DNA of 64,000 nt from Glutinoglossum americanum (Eukaryota; Ascomycota; Geoglossomycetes; Geoglossales; Geoglossaceae), in the NCBI GenBank assembly GCA_020080175.1, contig JAGHQL010000148.1:1-64000 (forward strand). Direction: 5' to 3'. Under the pieces are notes generated by a model. It did not search any database and was not told the origin of the DNA. It worked only from the letters and a program-made list of their open reading frames with translations. This document shows, piece after piece, positions 36,511 to 49,029 of this stretch; position 1 is the first letter of the stretch; each line of letters opens with the position of its first letter. The position numbers and the translations under genes were made by a program.

Positions 36511-39500
36511 CTAAGCAATCGGGTTTAAAAATGGACTAACAAGGAGTTCGTCCGCACTGGGGCGCTTGTTGTGGTCCAGCTCAAAAGTTTGTCCCAAGAA
36601 CTTGCTCGCTTCCGCGCTTGCATTTTCTGGGATAGTGGGGCTGGCCTGGAAGTTTCCAATCTTGAAGATTGCCTGAAGCTGCGAGCAGTCAGGATACGGG
36701 TGGGTGCCGGTGAACATCTCAACGATGAGACAGCCTAAGGACCAAATATCCGCTTTACGAGTATAAGAAGTTTGTTTGACAACCTCTGGAGCCATCCAAA
36801 AGACAGAACCTTGTAGGGAGGGGCGGTTCTTAGCGCCGGAATTGAGTACGCTGCTGGCTTCAACACGCTTAGAGATTCCAAAGTCAGATATTTTGATTCC
36901 GCCTTTATTGTCGACGAGCACATTAGCCCCTTTGATGTCGCGATGGATGATCTCGCGGCCGTGAAGATAGGCAAGACCGGTAAGGATCTGGCGGACAAAA
37001 TTGCGAATAAGCGGTTCTTGCAACGGTCCGTACTGATTGAGAAGCGCGGCCACTGAGCCCCCAGGAACATACTCAAGGAAAATATTGAGGTGGTCCTCAT
37101 CCGAACTTGACCCAAGGTATTGTACGATATTCGGGTGCTGTAGCTCTCGTAGTAACCCAATCTCTCGTTTCAGGGCATCAACCATGGCTCTCTTCTTAAT
37201 ATCCATCTGACTACCAGCATTGGAGGGCATCTCGACTTGCTTCACAGCCATGAGCTCTCCGGTGATGGAATGCAATGCGAGATAGACACTCCCAAACGAG
37301 CCCTGCCCAATCAAAGCGCCCTTCATCCACTTAATGTTTTCCCATGATTCACCAGCTAAGAAGCGAGTGAGCTCTTCATCTTGTTCCTCACCATCCTCTG
37401 AGAGTACCCGAGTAAGTGTCTCGGGCGTCAACGGGGTATCCGTAGCAGAAACGCTAGTGTCTTCGTAGTAACTCCGTAGACGAGTAGTACCATCCGGATC
37501 GGTAATAGCAACGTTAGGCTCGGAAGCACTATCAAACGACATGTACGACTTGCGGTTGTCGTCTGGCGATTCTTCCTGTAAGGGCTCCAGCGAGGAAGAT
37601 GCTATTGAGTCGCGGTAAGACGTTTGTGGAAGTGCAAGCTTACTCAGCGATAAAGGACGTGGTTGCCTAGCAGTGGCATGTCCGTTATTTAGCCAAGTAT
37701 CTGCAATGCTAGGGATCGGTGGTGCATCTTTCAAGCTTGAAGCAAAGCTGTAGTTGCTTGCTACGCTAAGGCGGCTTGTAGCGCGGCTGAGTCTGGCCGA
37801 CCTTCTGATAGACATTCTGACGGTCTTCTCGATGTCCTCCCTCTCGTGGTCAGGGAAATAAGCAGTCAAGTTTGAGCTGATGAGCTCGCTGGGTGGCCTT
37901 TGACCCAAGAACGATCGTAGCTTCTGAGGCGCTTTACTCTTACCGTAATCCCTATTGACAGAGTTGGCCGACCCCGATTCTCTCGATTGGGGCCGCTCAA
38001 GATCATAAGCAGCCGAATTAACATTGCGTTCTCTCTCACCCGCTGAAAGGTTGGACGCGGGAGAAATCGGAGACTGAAGGGACTCCCATGGTTCGCCAGT
38101 AAGTCTCTCTACCTTCAACTGGCTACGAGTGCTAGTGTTCCTTACCGCAGAAGCCAGTATCGTATGAGATTCCTCGTAGGCTATCTGGGCAGCGCGTTGT
38201 AGCTCATCCATACCAGGCTCGCCTGTATGTATTTTCCGGAGAATTAGTCGATTCCTTTCGGCTCTTGTCTGATCACCACAAATACGAAGAAGCTCTGCTT
38301 CGTATACACGCCGACAGTTTTTGGGATCGGGTTCGATGCCATCCAGTATATAGAAGCAGTAACTCTTAACGTGTTCCTCGCGTAATCCAAATTTTTTGAG
38401 CGTAGACCGAATAATATCATCTGATGTCTTCCGGCCGTCAATATTGACGACTCGCGTTTGGCCTTGCGCATATATCACACGAATTACCGGCAGCTTCTGG
38501 GGCAACGAGGACATGAGGGAACCGTCTATGCTTGACTTCTGTCGTGCATGCGTTGGCCTCGCTGTCCGAGAACCGTCGGGTGATCCAGGTCGTCTTCCAG
38601 AAGTGCCGGACATATACATACCGACATAACCCTGTGATTGACTCCTTGGGCTCTCCGTTGTATCATGACGCGGCGTTCTATTAGACCTTCGAGTACCATC
38701 TGGATCCGCCGAAGGCGATTCTGGCCTTGAGACTCGACTTCCAACACTGTGAGGAACGGCACTGAGAGGGTTGTAGCTTAGCATAGAGCTATCGATCTGG
38801 CGTGAATATCGACGGCTTGAAGTGGGAGTGGGGTGAGAACGTTCTTTAGCAGAGTGAATAGGTCGGGGAGAGCCTGATGATGACGGCGTGTACGGTAGTG
38901 GTCCGGTGCTTTCCAGAGCAGCGAGAGTATCCTTGGGATGTAAGCAAGATACATAGAGTATTGGGCGTGTAACATACCCTATTCCGCTTTTTTTGGTTTG
39001 CATAAGCTTTATTCCGTAGGGTCTTGATAGCAACAAAGATTCGCACTCTGTCCCCAACTTTCTTGATTCCCAAGTCCTTGAGAACCGCTTGGTCGCATTC
39101 GAGCAGATTATCGCCATTAAAGTGATTCGCTATAGAGCAACTTGTCAGAATATGGAGTGCTTCAACCGATGGAGGGCTAGGGCACTCACTTTTAAAGAGT
39201 TGCTCATACTGAGCACAATTGATGCTCCTCAACCAGTCGCCAACCTGCTTCTCATCCCAGGATCTAACCCCAGTAAGCATCTTCCAAAAAGAACGGGTTA
39301 AAGAGAGTATCGGGGGAGGGCAACTGATGTGGCAAATTTGGCGATGTCAAGTTTCCACAAAGAGGTCTCGGCGCTGACTTACCGGATGTGTTCCGATGCA
39401 TCGGACGCATCGTAGATTTCTGAGAACTCGGAGTCTGTCGGACTTGCGACTATTCCGTGACCTGTGATATTTGGTACCGGGCTGCGATGGTTGAGCGCAG

Positions 39501-39588
39501 GTGGGTGAAGGTTCGATGATGAACCATGCCCTGAAGATACACTCTGGGTCGGTCCAGTGTAAGGAGATTTTGATGCTAGCATAGCCAT
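36511..39588 (-). CDS. STE11: Ste11-type MAP kinase kinase kinase
   Basis: Top kinase of the pheromone/invasive-growth MAPK cascade (SteC in Aspergillus), phosphorylating the Ste7-type MAPKK on the Ste50 adaptor. Four exons (39588-39383, 39263-39190, 39129-38978, 38931-36511) sum to 2853 nt, 950 aa. A Ser/Pro-rich start (MAMLASKSPYTGPTQS) leads into a SAM domain (about 70-135: SWDEKQVGDWLRSINCAQYE and LLECDQAVLKDLGIKKVGDR), the Ste50-binding module. A Ras-association-like domain (about 290-375: VIRVIYAQGQTRVVNIDGRK) follows, then a long Ser-rich regulatory stretch. The kinase is at about 678-945 with GQGSFGSVYLA, VAVK-type MAVKQVEM, HRDIKGANVLVD, DFGISKR and WMAPEVVKQ. I chose the ATG at 39588; the frame extends upstream only to a non-ATG codon. 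It faces away from VPS18. Confidence 0.97.
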
Positions 39589-41057
39589 TTCGCCTTTCGA
39601 ATTCTCGAAAGAAAACTGTGGGCCAGTTGGGGGCCGTGAACGAACGTGCAAGTTGAAAAAGTTGAGGTTACGACCTCTTTATCGAACTTGAACGACCCCG
39701 TATATTAGGGCACGATGCCGTGCCTTGCAGTCGGCCGTTACAGTCCTGCAAACGGCTACACGTAGGTCCTGCAACTGGAAAATGGTCTTTGAAGCGACCG
39801 CCAGGAGTGATAAAAGGCCGAGCAGTTCCCCCCCGACTCACAAGTGTCAGCGGTTAACCGGCGTTTCACGCGTTGTATGAAAGGTATTGTGCCGGTAACG
39901 CAGGTACCCTTCGCGCCACTGGCTGAGACAGCCGGCGATCAAGCCACCAACCGTAATCGAGAAGAGAGCGGTTGCTATGATGAAACACCACGCTGTGCTC
40001 GACAAGACACTGGATGTAACGGCCCTTCAGGAAATGCTAGAATAACTTTGCAGCCCCTCCGCAACGTGAGCAAGTGTGGTGTAGAGGGTGGCGATGGATC
40101 TTATTTTTCTGAGAGAGTGTAACAACTTAACCTCACCCCCCCTCCTCCAATAATACCGGCAAGTACTGGGGTTTGCACATCGATAGGCAATTGAAACCCT
40201 TCTTATTCAAAATACTGCACGAAGCGAAAGGAGGTTATGCAATTTACAGAAAAACCCAACACACACACATGCACTTGCTACTTTGAGCCATTACCCGACC
40301 AGGCACGCCCAATGACCGTGAGCATCTTTCGCTGGACTTGAAACATTCTAACCTACTCGCCAGCTTCTGGCCAACTGCACAGTTGGGATAGTGTACCTTA
40401 TCCAGAAGAGCTCGTCCTACTCTATCCCAAACCACCCCTGGGCGCCGACAACCCCCTAAGCATCATGGCCAACAATCCAGCGATGATCCGGTTTTTATCC
40501 GTGGGTAGAGTGCCCCCGCACTGACCACGAGAGCACCTAAATGAAGCTGTTTCTTTTAAACACACCGCCATTGACTGCATGCATCACTTCCGAAGTGGAC
40601 TATTCGAACCTTAGCTGAGCCATGCTATCGGACAACGCCATTGGACTGCATCATTTCAATCGATCGAACTGTCTTCACACACAAAGCCTGCTACATTTGC
40701 CGATTCGGAATCGGCTATGAGATTCAGTAAGATCCTAGCATAATTGCAAGTGTAAGCAAGAACAGCTATATACGTGTAGAATGCCAGAGGAAAACATAAT
40801 TTCAGGTCGCAGAGTGAGGCACTGTGCCGGCCATCCATAATACATAGTTTGAATACCGTCGATTTTTATTAATAAGATCAGGGAGATCCCAGATGTGTCG
40901 AAGGTTTTGTATCGGCTTGATATTACATGCACGGGAACACAACTTCTGGGCTTCTTCGCTTCGCGGTTAGATGATCCGCCGTAGTTGAGCCTCATTGACC
41001 ATCATGTCATCTTGCGCCAAATGCAATCTTAGAAAAAAGATATGCCGACCCTAGCTC
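39589..41057. promoter_or_regulatory. STE11/VPS18 divergent upstream region
   Basis: 1.47 kb between opposing ATGs with no coding signal on either strand. It is the longest divergent spacer here; most of it is probably STE11 promoter and leader. A CA-repeat-like patch sits near 40258. Confidence 0.5.
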
Positions 41058-41071
41058 ATGATGGCCCTTGA
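41042..41071 (+). promoter_or_regulatory. Overlapping upstream ORF at the VPS18 start
   Basis: An ATG 16 nt before the VPS18 ATG opens a nine-codon ORF that stops after the VPS18 start, in another frame. Its -3 base is G, a better context than the first VPS18 ATG (-3 is C). The second VPS18 ATG, at 41061, has A at -3 and G at +4. Confidence 0.4.
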
Positions 41072-44000
41072 TCCGACGAGTGGTTTTGTAGCTTCAAGCA
41101 GCCTTCAAGGCCTTGGCGAGGCTTCGTTGCCTATATTCAATGTCGAGCGTGTACAGCTTCAATTTGCCATTTCCTCTGACTTTGTCGCTGCACAGGTCGC
41201 CAATAATGTTTTGATACTAGCCTTGACAAGTGGGAGGATATTGAGGATTGACCTCGACAACCCTGCGGATATTGACGGTAGGCTAAGGCCGTCAGATCAT
41301 ATGGCATTTACACTTTGGAACTCAAGAACTAACTACATTGAATAAAGACATTGATCTCCCCAAGAAATCCTCTGAGATTGGCATTATTCGACGTATGTTT
41401 CTGGACCCTACCTCATCGCATCTTCTTATCACAACCACGCTTGGAGAGATTTATTACCTCCATAACCAATCAAGGACGCCAAAGCCACTTTCACGCCTGA
41501 AAGGGGTTGTCATCGAATCTGTAGCCTGGAATCCTTCTTTACCGACAGCGTCGACAAGAGAGATTCTGGTGGGGGCTTCGGATGGCAATATCTACGAAGT
41601 TTTTATCGAGCCTTCGGCAGAATTCTACAGACGGGAGGAAAAGTACCTGAAGTCTGTATATAAGGCTCCCAGTGGGCCCATTACTGGACTATGGGCTGAC
41701 TTGATCCCTGGACACTCGGAGCTGAGGAGGGTACTAGTGGCAACAAATGAGAAACTATTGCACTTTGTTGGGAAAATAGGTCGACATGAAGGGAGTGGGT
41801 CCATATATACCAAGTTGTTTGAGACAGAGGCTCCAACACCGCATGATGTTGCAAAGATTTCTACTTCCTCACCTGCACTACTAGTGGTCTCACCCGATCC
41901 CCCGGATGCTACCTTCGACAATCTGTCCTCTGAGCGTATATTTGCGTGGCTTTCGTCACAAGGAGTCTTTCATGGAAGGCTGTTGACCTCTCCTACATCG
42001 CCCGACCTAGGAACCAAGCTCTTTTCGGATGCGAAGCTATTTCCAAGAAACCTACTACCCTTGCCTGAACGAAAGGCAGTGGTTTCTATTGCCTTGACGC
42101 AGTGGCATATCCTACATCTAGTTGGTGGCAGAGTGATCGCCGTGAATAGACTAGACCAAAGCATTGTCTATGACCAAGAGGTGCTGGATGCCGGCCATAT
42201 TGTTTTAGGCTTCGTCGTGGACCAGAAAAAAAACACTTTCTGGCTTTTTACGAACCAAGAGATTTTTGAGATAGTGGTCAGTGATGAAGATAGGGATATT
42301 TGGAAGATCATGCTTAAGGACGAGCAGTTCGACGCGGCTCTAAGATACGCCCGGACCCCGACTCAGAGAGATTCTGTGGCCACTGCTTCCGGCGATTATC
42401 TCGTCAGCAAAGGCCAGTATCTCGAGGCAGCTGGAGTGTACGGAAAGAGCAGCAAACCGTTCGAACAGGTCTCCTTGACATTCATCGACCACGGCGAGCA
42501 GGACGCTCTTCGAAAATACCTGCTGACGAAACTTTCCACACTTAGACGCTCGTCAGTTATGCAGAGGGTTATGATAGCTAGTTGGCTCATCCAGATATTC
42601 ATGTCAAAACTCAACTCCCTTGACGACACAATTATCGCAAAGACCGAGCTTTCAAATACTGCAAGCCCAGAACAGTCGAAAGACCAACTGCCGAACATCC
42701 GCACCGAGTTTCAGGAGTTCGTCACAAAATACAAACCCGACCTTGACCGGAAGACCACCTACGATATAATTAGCAGCCATGGGCGTGAAGAAGAGCTATT
42801 ATTTTACGCTAGCAGTGTTAATGACTACAACTATGTCCTCTCGTATTGGGTCCAGAGGGAAAGGTGGACGGAAACATTAAACGTGCTTAAGAAGCAGACA
42901 AAGCCTGAGATATTCTACAAATACAGCAGCGTGCTTATGAGTCATGTACCAATGGAGCTTGTCGACATCTTAACTAGGCAGTCGAACATCAACCCCCGAA
43001 ATCTGATACCCGCATTACTAAATTATAATAAGGATGCCAGGGTCCCTCTTAGCCAGGTAACTCTACTATTCTATTATTATAATACTAGTGACTGATGGTG
43101 GATACTACAGAATCAAGCCGTCCGATACCTCCTTTTTGCTATTAATCAACTTCTTTCCTCAGACGCTGCCGTCCACAATACCTTAATATCCATCTACGCC
43201 TCACACCCGTCAAAGGATGAGTCTGCGCTTCTCACCTACCTTGAATCGCAGTCTCATCAGCAGGAAAGGCGATACGATGCCGACTTCGCCCTTCGGCTAT
43301 GCATCCAGCATAAACGGGTACAGAGCTGTGTACACATCTACAGCTCGATGGAACAGTACTTACAGGCTGTAGAGCTTGCACTAAAGCATGATGAAATTGA
43401 TCTAGCAAGCATTGTCGCTGACAGACCAGAAGACAATCCAACCCTGCGAAAGAAGCTTTGGTTAGCCGTCGCGAAGAAAGTTATATCGCAGAGCGATGGG
43501 ATCAAAACGTGGGCGAAACTTTCTTTACCTTTCACGCACCCAAGCACGGGACTGACTATTTATCCAAATTTCTCAGGGCAATCGAATTCCTCAAACGCTG
43601 CGAACTCCTGAAGATTGAGGATCTAATTCCCTTCTTCCCCGACTTCGTCATCATTGACGACTTCAAGGAAGAGATTTGCACGGCTCTCGAGGACTACTCA
43701 CACCATATTGACGCTCTCAAAAAGGAAATGGACGAGTCTGCCACCACAGCCTCAAACATTCGCGCCGACATAGCTGCTCTCGACCGGCGCTACGCCATTG
43801 TTGAGCCTGGGGAACGCTGCTACGTCTGTCTCTACCCGCTGCTATCTAGGCAGTTCTTTGTCTTCCCCTGCCAGCATGCCTTTCATACAGATTGCTTGAG
43901 CGGCAAGGTTCTAGCACAAGCCGGTGTGGCTAGAAGCAGGCAAATTAGAGAGCTGCAGACGGAAGTTGGTAAGGGCGTGACAGTTGGAAGGTTAAGAGAG

Positions 44001-44181
44001 AAGGCTATTGCGGAGTTGGACGCTTTGATTGCTTCATCTTGGTGAGTGAGCCAGGAGGCATAGCTAGTTAATACTAACCTCTCGTTTCCTCTATAGTATC
44101 CTTTGTAGTGAGTTTGCGGTCAAGCAGATCGGCGACCCATTTGTTCTACCCACAGATAATACAACCGAATGGGCTCTATGA
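41058..44181 (+). CDS. VPS18: Vps18/Pep3, core subunit of HOPS and CORVET
   Basis: Class C Vps subunit of the vacuolar/endosomal tethering complexes, joining the SNARE-binding module to the scaffold. Exons 41058-41277, 41348-43056, 43111-43508, 43577-44041 and 44097-44181 sum to 2877 nt, 958 aa. The N-terminal beta-propeller contains GRILRIDLDNP and EIYYLHNQSRTPKPL. The alpha-solenoid holds a clathrin-repeat-like region with VAKKVISQSDGIKTAIEFLK. A C-terminal RING has CYVC, CQHAFHTDC, and CILC encoded by the last, separate exon. The protein ends IGDPFVLPTDN plus a short tail. Stopping at the end of exon 4 would delete the last RING Cys pair. The start may be the second of two adjacent ATGs. 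Confidence 0.96.
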
Positions 44182-44484
44182 TAATAACCACTGGTTGGGG
44201 TTTTTACATTGCTTGCACTGGCGTTAGGAAACTATATTATACAGAGTATGGCTCGCGCCACATCAAGTCTGCTGTGGTCACATGGTGTAATGGTGAGCGG
44301 GCAAGTGAATCGGTGCATATGTGTATATACAGAAGATTTTTATCTTCCCATAACTAAATTGATCTTACGTGCGAGGTGCCGCCACTGGCTCCCAAGCACT
44401 ATATTTCGGCTTTATACTGTGACCAGCCATCCAAGGTGATGGTTAGCCATATAGCTCACATTAAAATCATTGCCAGGGAAACCC

Positions 44485-45170
44485 TTACGTTGAGTATGGC
44501 TTATACGCCGAACGACTTAATGTCGGGTTTGCGCGATGCTCCCCTGTCTCCCAGGTTCGCACACCCGTCTGTAGGATGGGATCGTCTTTAGGCGGCTTGT
44601 CAACCAAGTATGATATCCATGCGTGCCTACAAGCAGGAATATTCGTAAAATACTCGAGATAGAGGGGTTTCATTGGTAGCGCGGGCGACAGACCAGCCAG
44701 GTTCGATGTGTGAAGCATCGAATTCTTTGTCCTTGTAGTCTACCCACCGGGTCCGCACTGCAAAGAGAATATCAGAGTATATCTTATAGACACTCCGGAG
44801 GCATTCCAAGAGTGCCAATCTGACTCGGGGGAACTAACAAGGAAGTTCTTCGGCCAGGTTTTCGAAGTATTTGTTTCCAAATCGATCGGTGCCGATTAAG
44901 GCCCCGGCTTTCGTATCACCTATAAGCTCACTATTAGCATTAACCACTAAGTCAATTGGCATCTTAGGTGTGCCGTACCGATGTACTATCATAGGGTATC
45001 CAAGGTTCAGTGATTGAGTACAGATCCGCTTTCGTTGGTGGAAGACATACCTGCATTTGGTGACCATATTCCTAGAACAGGTCAGCAGAGGGAACTAGAT
45101 GAGAGGCCCAGAGGCTTACCTTTAGGCCAATCCTTCGTAGGTTTCTAAGGGTCCGTAGGATTGTAGACAT
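44485..45170 (-). CDS. Complex I accessory subunit NDUFA12 (B17.2)
   Basis: Accessory subunit at the matrix arm of NADH:ubiquinone oxidoreductase (Neurospora nuo-13.4). Five exons: 45170-45120, 45071-45051, 44926-44839, 44757-44694 and 44626-44485; 366 nt, 121 aa. The start reads MSTILRTLRNLRRIGLK, then a 21-nt exon coding EYGHQMQ, then LIGDTKAGALIGTDRFGNKYFEN, RTRWVDYKDKEFDASHIEP and WHAWISYLVDKPPKDDP. All are diagnostic of the B17.2 family. This gene is only visible when introns are removed. It is divergent from PGS1, with 186 bp between starts, and its 3' end faces VPS18. Presence of complex I separates this fungus from yeasts that lost it. Confidence 0.94.
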
Positions 45171-45356
45171 GGTGGATGTACTGATCCGGTCTTTCGAGGC
45201 GTCGAATTGGGGTGTCGTTTACGAGCCTTGGCGATAAGACGTTATTTCTTAGGGGTTACCCGGCACTCGGTTCCTACATCGAGGCATATTCGTCTAGCGT
45301 CCAACCCTCGAAAGAACCTCTCCGGCAGTGCCTCTAATAGCCCTTTGGGCTATAGA
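45171..45356. promoter_or_regulatory. Shared divergent promoter NDUFA12/PGS1
   Basis: 186 bp between opposing start codons of two mitochondrial inner-membrane genes. The short distance leaves room for a single nucleosome-depleted promoter. No specific site recognised. Confidence 0.5.
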
Positions 45357-47142
45357 ATGGCAATTGGGCGTATTACCAGATGTTCTGTGCTTCGAAGCTT
45401 TGCACTATCAAGAAGGCAAATCTACCAAACTAAAGCCCGTGGATTCTCTACATCAACAGCAGCGGGAAGTCCACCCACAGCTGCTTCTCCAGTATCAATG
45501 CTGGGTGGTTTGACCAGCGAGCTGGATAGGATTGCACCACGCTTTGATATCCATGCTTCGCAGGTACGGATTTTACAGACTCCTACAGAATTTTACGATA
45601 CGTTGAAGGTTGGTGGTATGCACATTCCGCTATGTTTCATTGCAAAGCGGCCCACTGAGATGTGAAATAGAAAAAAATACTTAGTGCACGCTCCCGGATC
45701 TTTCTATCAACACTATACATCGGCAAGACCGAGCATGGACTCGTAAGCTATCTCCGAGATCTATACGGTTCACCGCTGATTTATGTTTCTTTAGGTATCC
45801 GCGATACGACAATCGCTCCAAACCCACCCAAAACTCAAAGTCTCATTCCTCACGGATGCGCTCAGAGGAACCCGGGAGACGCCAGACCCGTCATGTGCCT
45901 CTCTCCTGGTGCCCCTCGTTGTAGAATTCGGGTCTGACAGGGTGGAGATTCGGATGTATCATACCCCAAATCTGACAGGGTTAAGGAAAAAGCTCATCCC
46001 GAAACGCATCAATGAAGGCTGGGGACTACAGCATATGAAACTATACGGCATCGATGACGAAATAATCATTTCCGGGTGCGAGCTCCTCGATGTTGGTAAC
46101 TTGTACACGGAATTGGCGGCTGATATCTTAGGGAATCGGCAGAGCGAACTTGTCAAATGACTACTTCACGAACCGTCAGGACAGGTACCATGTCTTTAAC
46201 TCAAAGGAAATCACAGACTACTTTTCAGACATCCACAAGGGAGTTAGCAGCTTAAGTTACCTCGTCCAACCCAGTACGGACGGTGGCGTAAATTCCCACA
46301 TATCGACCGGCTACCATCTCGAATGGCCCAGTTCGAACCCGGCACCACCACCGCTCACCAACCCAAGCGCATTCGCCAAAAGCGCAGGCATAGTGCTCAA
46401 CCCACTAGTCAAACCTCTAGAGTCATCTACGAAGCGGACATCCGCTGGCCCTCTCGATTACGATACCATCGTCTACCCCTTATCCCAATTTACCCCTCTT
46501 CTCCACCCCGACACATCAACCGAACATCCAGGGCTTACCACAGTCTTGAAAGCTCTAACCGCCGAGAATTGGAAAGCATCAAAATGGATGTTTACGGCTG
46601 GATATTTCAATATCCACCCTAAACTAAAAGCCCTACTCTTAGCGTCGCAATCTGAACACGGCACCGTCGTAACAGCCTCACCATGGGCAAACGGCTTCTA
46701 CGGCTCGAAAGGAATATCCGGACTTCTACCCTCAGCATATACACTACTTTCGCGGCGCTTCCTAGAGAGCGTACACCGAGCCGACCGAGGTTCACAAATC
46801 AAGCTCAAAGAATGGCGACGAGGCACTGTAGGTAAGCCTGGGGGTTGGACATACCACGCGAAAGGCCTTTGGGTAACCTTACCCAGCGAATTATACCCAA
46901 GCGTAACGTTAGTCGGGAGCTCGAACTACACGAAGCGGTCATACTCCTTAGACCTAGAGGTTAACGCACTAGTGTTGACAAGGAACAAGGAGTTAAAGAG
47001 GAGACTGGGGGAGGAGCAGGAGTGGCTGTTGGAGCATGCGAAGGAGGTGACATTGGATGACCTCAGGAAGACTGAGAGGAGGGTTGGTGTCGGCGTTAGG
47101 GTTGCGATGGGTATCGTGGGGTTATTAGGGGGGGCCTTGTAG
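45357..47142 (+). CDS. PGS1: Phosphatidylglycerophosphate synthase (cardiolipin pathway)
   Basis: Mitochondrial PGP synthase, which makes phosphatidylglycerophosphate from CDP-diacylglycerol and glycerol-3-phosphate, the committed step to cardiolipin. Exons 45357-45608, 45671-45742, 45795-46075 and 46143-47142 sum to 1605 nt, 534 aa. The N-terminus (MAIGRITRCSVLRSFALSRR) is a presequence. It is a phospholipase-D-superfamily enzyme with two HKD-type motifs: HMKLYGIDDEIIISG joined across intron 3 to ANLSNDY, and HAKGLWVT with GSSNYTKRSYSLDLE. SRIFLSTLYIGKTE is characteristic of eukaryotic PGS1. Intron 1 is settled by frame: acceptor at 45670 gives LKKKILSARSRIF. The last about 20 residues contain a glycine-rich hydrophobic stretch (GIVGLLGGAL). 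Confidence 0.96.
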
Positions 47143-47356
47143 GTTTTCAAGCGAGGTCCCGAGGGAAGGGGGGCGAAATTATGCATTTGCATGCGGCGAT
47201 AGCATATTGTAAATCATCTTCGACATGAGAACTCATCTTGTAACTCTATGGGTTACAGACCTACCTAATTACAGGAGCCACTTTTTCAAGGTTCACGAGA
47301 AAGAACGCCATAGCACCCACCCCATTACCGCGAACCCACACATATATCTATACTTT

Positions 47357-49029
47357 CTATGGCCTCACCCTTGCGGGACCTAAACCCTTCCGCTAAGCAA
47401 CAGAAAAGCCAAAAGGTCAGCTATAAGCTAAACTAGATACGGAAAATTGGCCTGGCATTCTCGAAAGGCCTGAACGCCAAAACTAGGCATCATACATCTA
47501 ATAATTGCAATCGGGGTCACAAAAAAGGTAAACATGACTCACCAGCTCATCCAACTGCTCAATCCCAGTCTGGTACCCCCCTTTCTTGACGCGTTTCTTG
47601 CCAGCCATAGAGTAGTTGCTTAGGAAATCTTCCATTATAGCATCGAAATCTTCCCGTATTGGATCGTGGTTCTGGGACATGGCCGAGCTGGCAACCGAAG
47701 CTACGTCATCGGCCTCGTCCATGTCGGTGTCTGCGGCATATTCCTCTTCGATCTAGGGAGTTTGCGGTGTTAGTAGGTAAGGTAGACGGGCGGAGTGTTT
47801 TCTTTTGGCTTCGTTTTTGTTTTGTTTACCTTTTCGAATCTGTCATCGAGGGTTCTAAGACCTTCGGTGCGGAAGATGGAGGAGCTAGTCATAGAGTAGC
47901 TAGTTGTGGATGTAAGAGCACCTTTTCTTTTTTTACGGCGGCCTCCGGTTATTGAGGTTCCTGTAATGGCAGACGATTGAAGGTCGGAATCTGAGGGTGC
48001 CTGTTTCCCTTTCCTGGCCTTTTCTGCCTTCTTATATTTGCTGAATTCTGCCATCCAGTCACCATGTCCATGACTGGCGTCTTCGCCTGTCATTTCAACA
48101 TCCCCAGCACTCTCCTTTGAAAAGAAAGTAACTCTCTTAAACTCCTTGTCGGGCTTGGCCGTGTCATCCGTCTCCCAGCCGCCCTCCTCATCCCACGCCC
48201 CCTCTTCGACAAATTCTTCTAAAGATACCTCTACTCCATCCTTCACCAACTCTCCAAATACATCTTCGTCGTCGTCGACATAGGCCTCGTCTTCTAAGGC
48301 CTCCAGCGTCTCTCTTAGCCTCTGGTCCATATCTGGCTGGAACCCTGCCAGTGCATCAGGTACATCCTGTTGGTCCTGGTATGTGGACTTCCGCAAATTT
48401 CGCGACGGAAGGATATCCTCGTCCAGCAAGAGAGGTTGCGCAGGCCTCGGGCCCTCCTCGATGGAAATATCCCGTAGTGCATCTTCAAGCTTTTGCTTGC
48501 CTTTCCCCTTTGGCTTTTGGGTCACAGAGGGAGCTTCAACAAAATATCCTTCCTCGGCCCCAAGGTCACGCATGTGTTGCATATAGTCGTAGGAGGTATC
48601 GTCATAGTAGATTCCATGCAGGGCAGCTTCGCCTTCGTTGGCACGAACCGAGCTTGGTTTGAGTTGAAGTTCCTCCTCTAGATCAACCCTACTTTTTACC
48701 TGAAAGGGTGTTAAAATTTGAATTGCGGGAGGCGTATAGCAGAAAATCCTGAACCACAGAGAACTTGCAGTTTTCAGGTCATAACTAAAGCGCATAGCTT
48801 TGGGAGACTAACCTTCTGGTTCGGGGCCACCACCTCCTTAAATACCATATCGGAAGCATCTTCATCGTGAATTCTTGGGTCATTTTGCGGACGGTGGACC
48901 AGCGCAAAGGTTGTGGCGTGTTTCTTGTCGCTATCGATAAGAAATGTCAACAAAAATTACAAAACCCCACAATGAAGTAGTGGGAGGATGAAGCAGAGAG
49001 AAAACCCACATCCATCTCTTTGTAGGCAT
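47357..49029 (-). CDS. LTV1: Ltv1 40S subunit maturation factor
   Basis: Assembly factor on late pre-40S particles, placing uS3 and eS10 and leaving after phosphorylation by casein kinase 1. Five exons: 49029-49010, 48930-48813, 48699-47830, 47752-47543 and 47392-47357; 1254 nt, 417 aa. The first exon is only 20 nt and joins to give [15 protein letters not shown], the standard Ltv1 start. Then [17 protein letters not shown], an acidic middle ([19 protein letters not shown]), [11 protein letters not shown], Ser-rich [12 protein letters not shown] and a C-terminal [19 protein letters not shown]. The final 12-codon exon adds [11 protein letters not shown], restoring the conserved Ltv1 ending; reading into the intron instead gives an unrelated tail. 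Head to head with LSG1 (219 bp). Confidence 0.95.
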
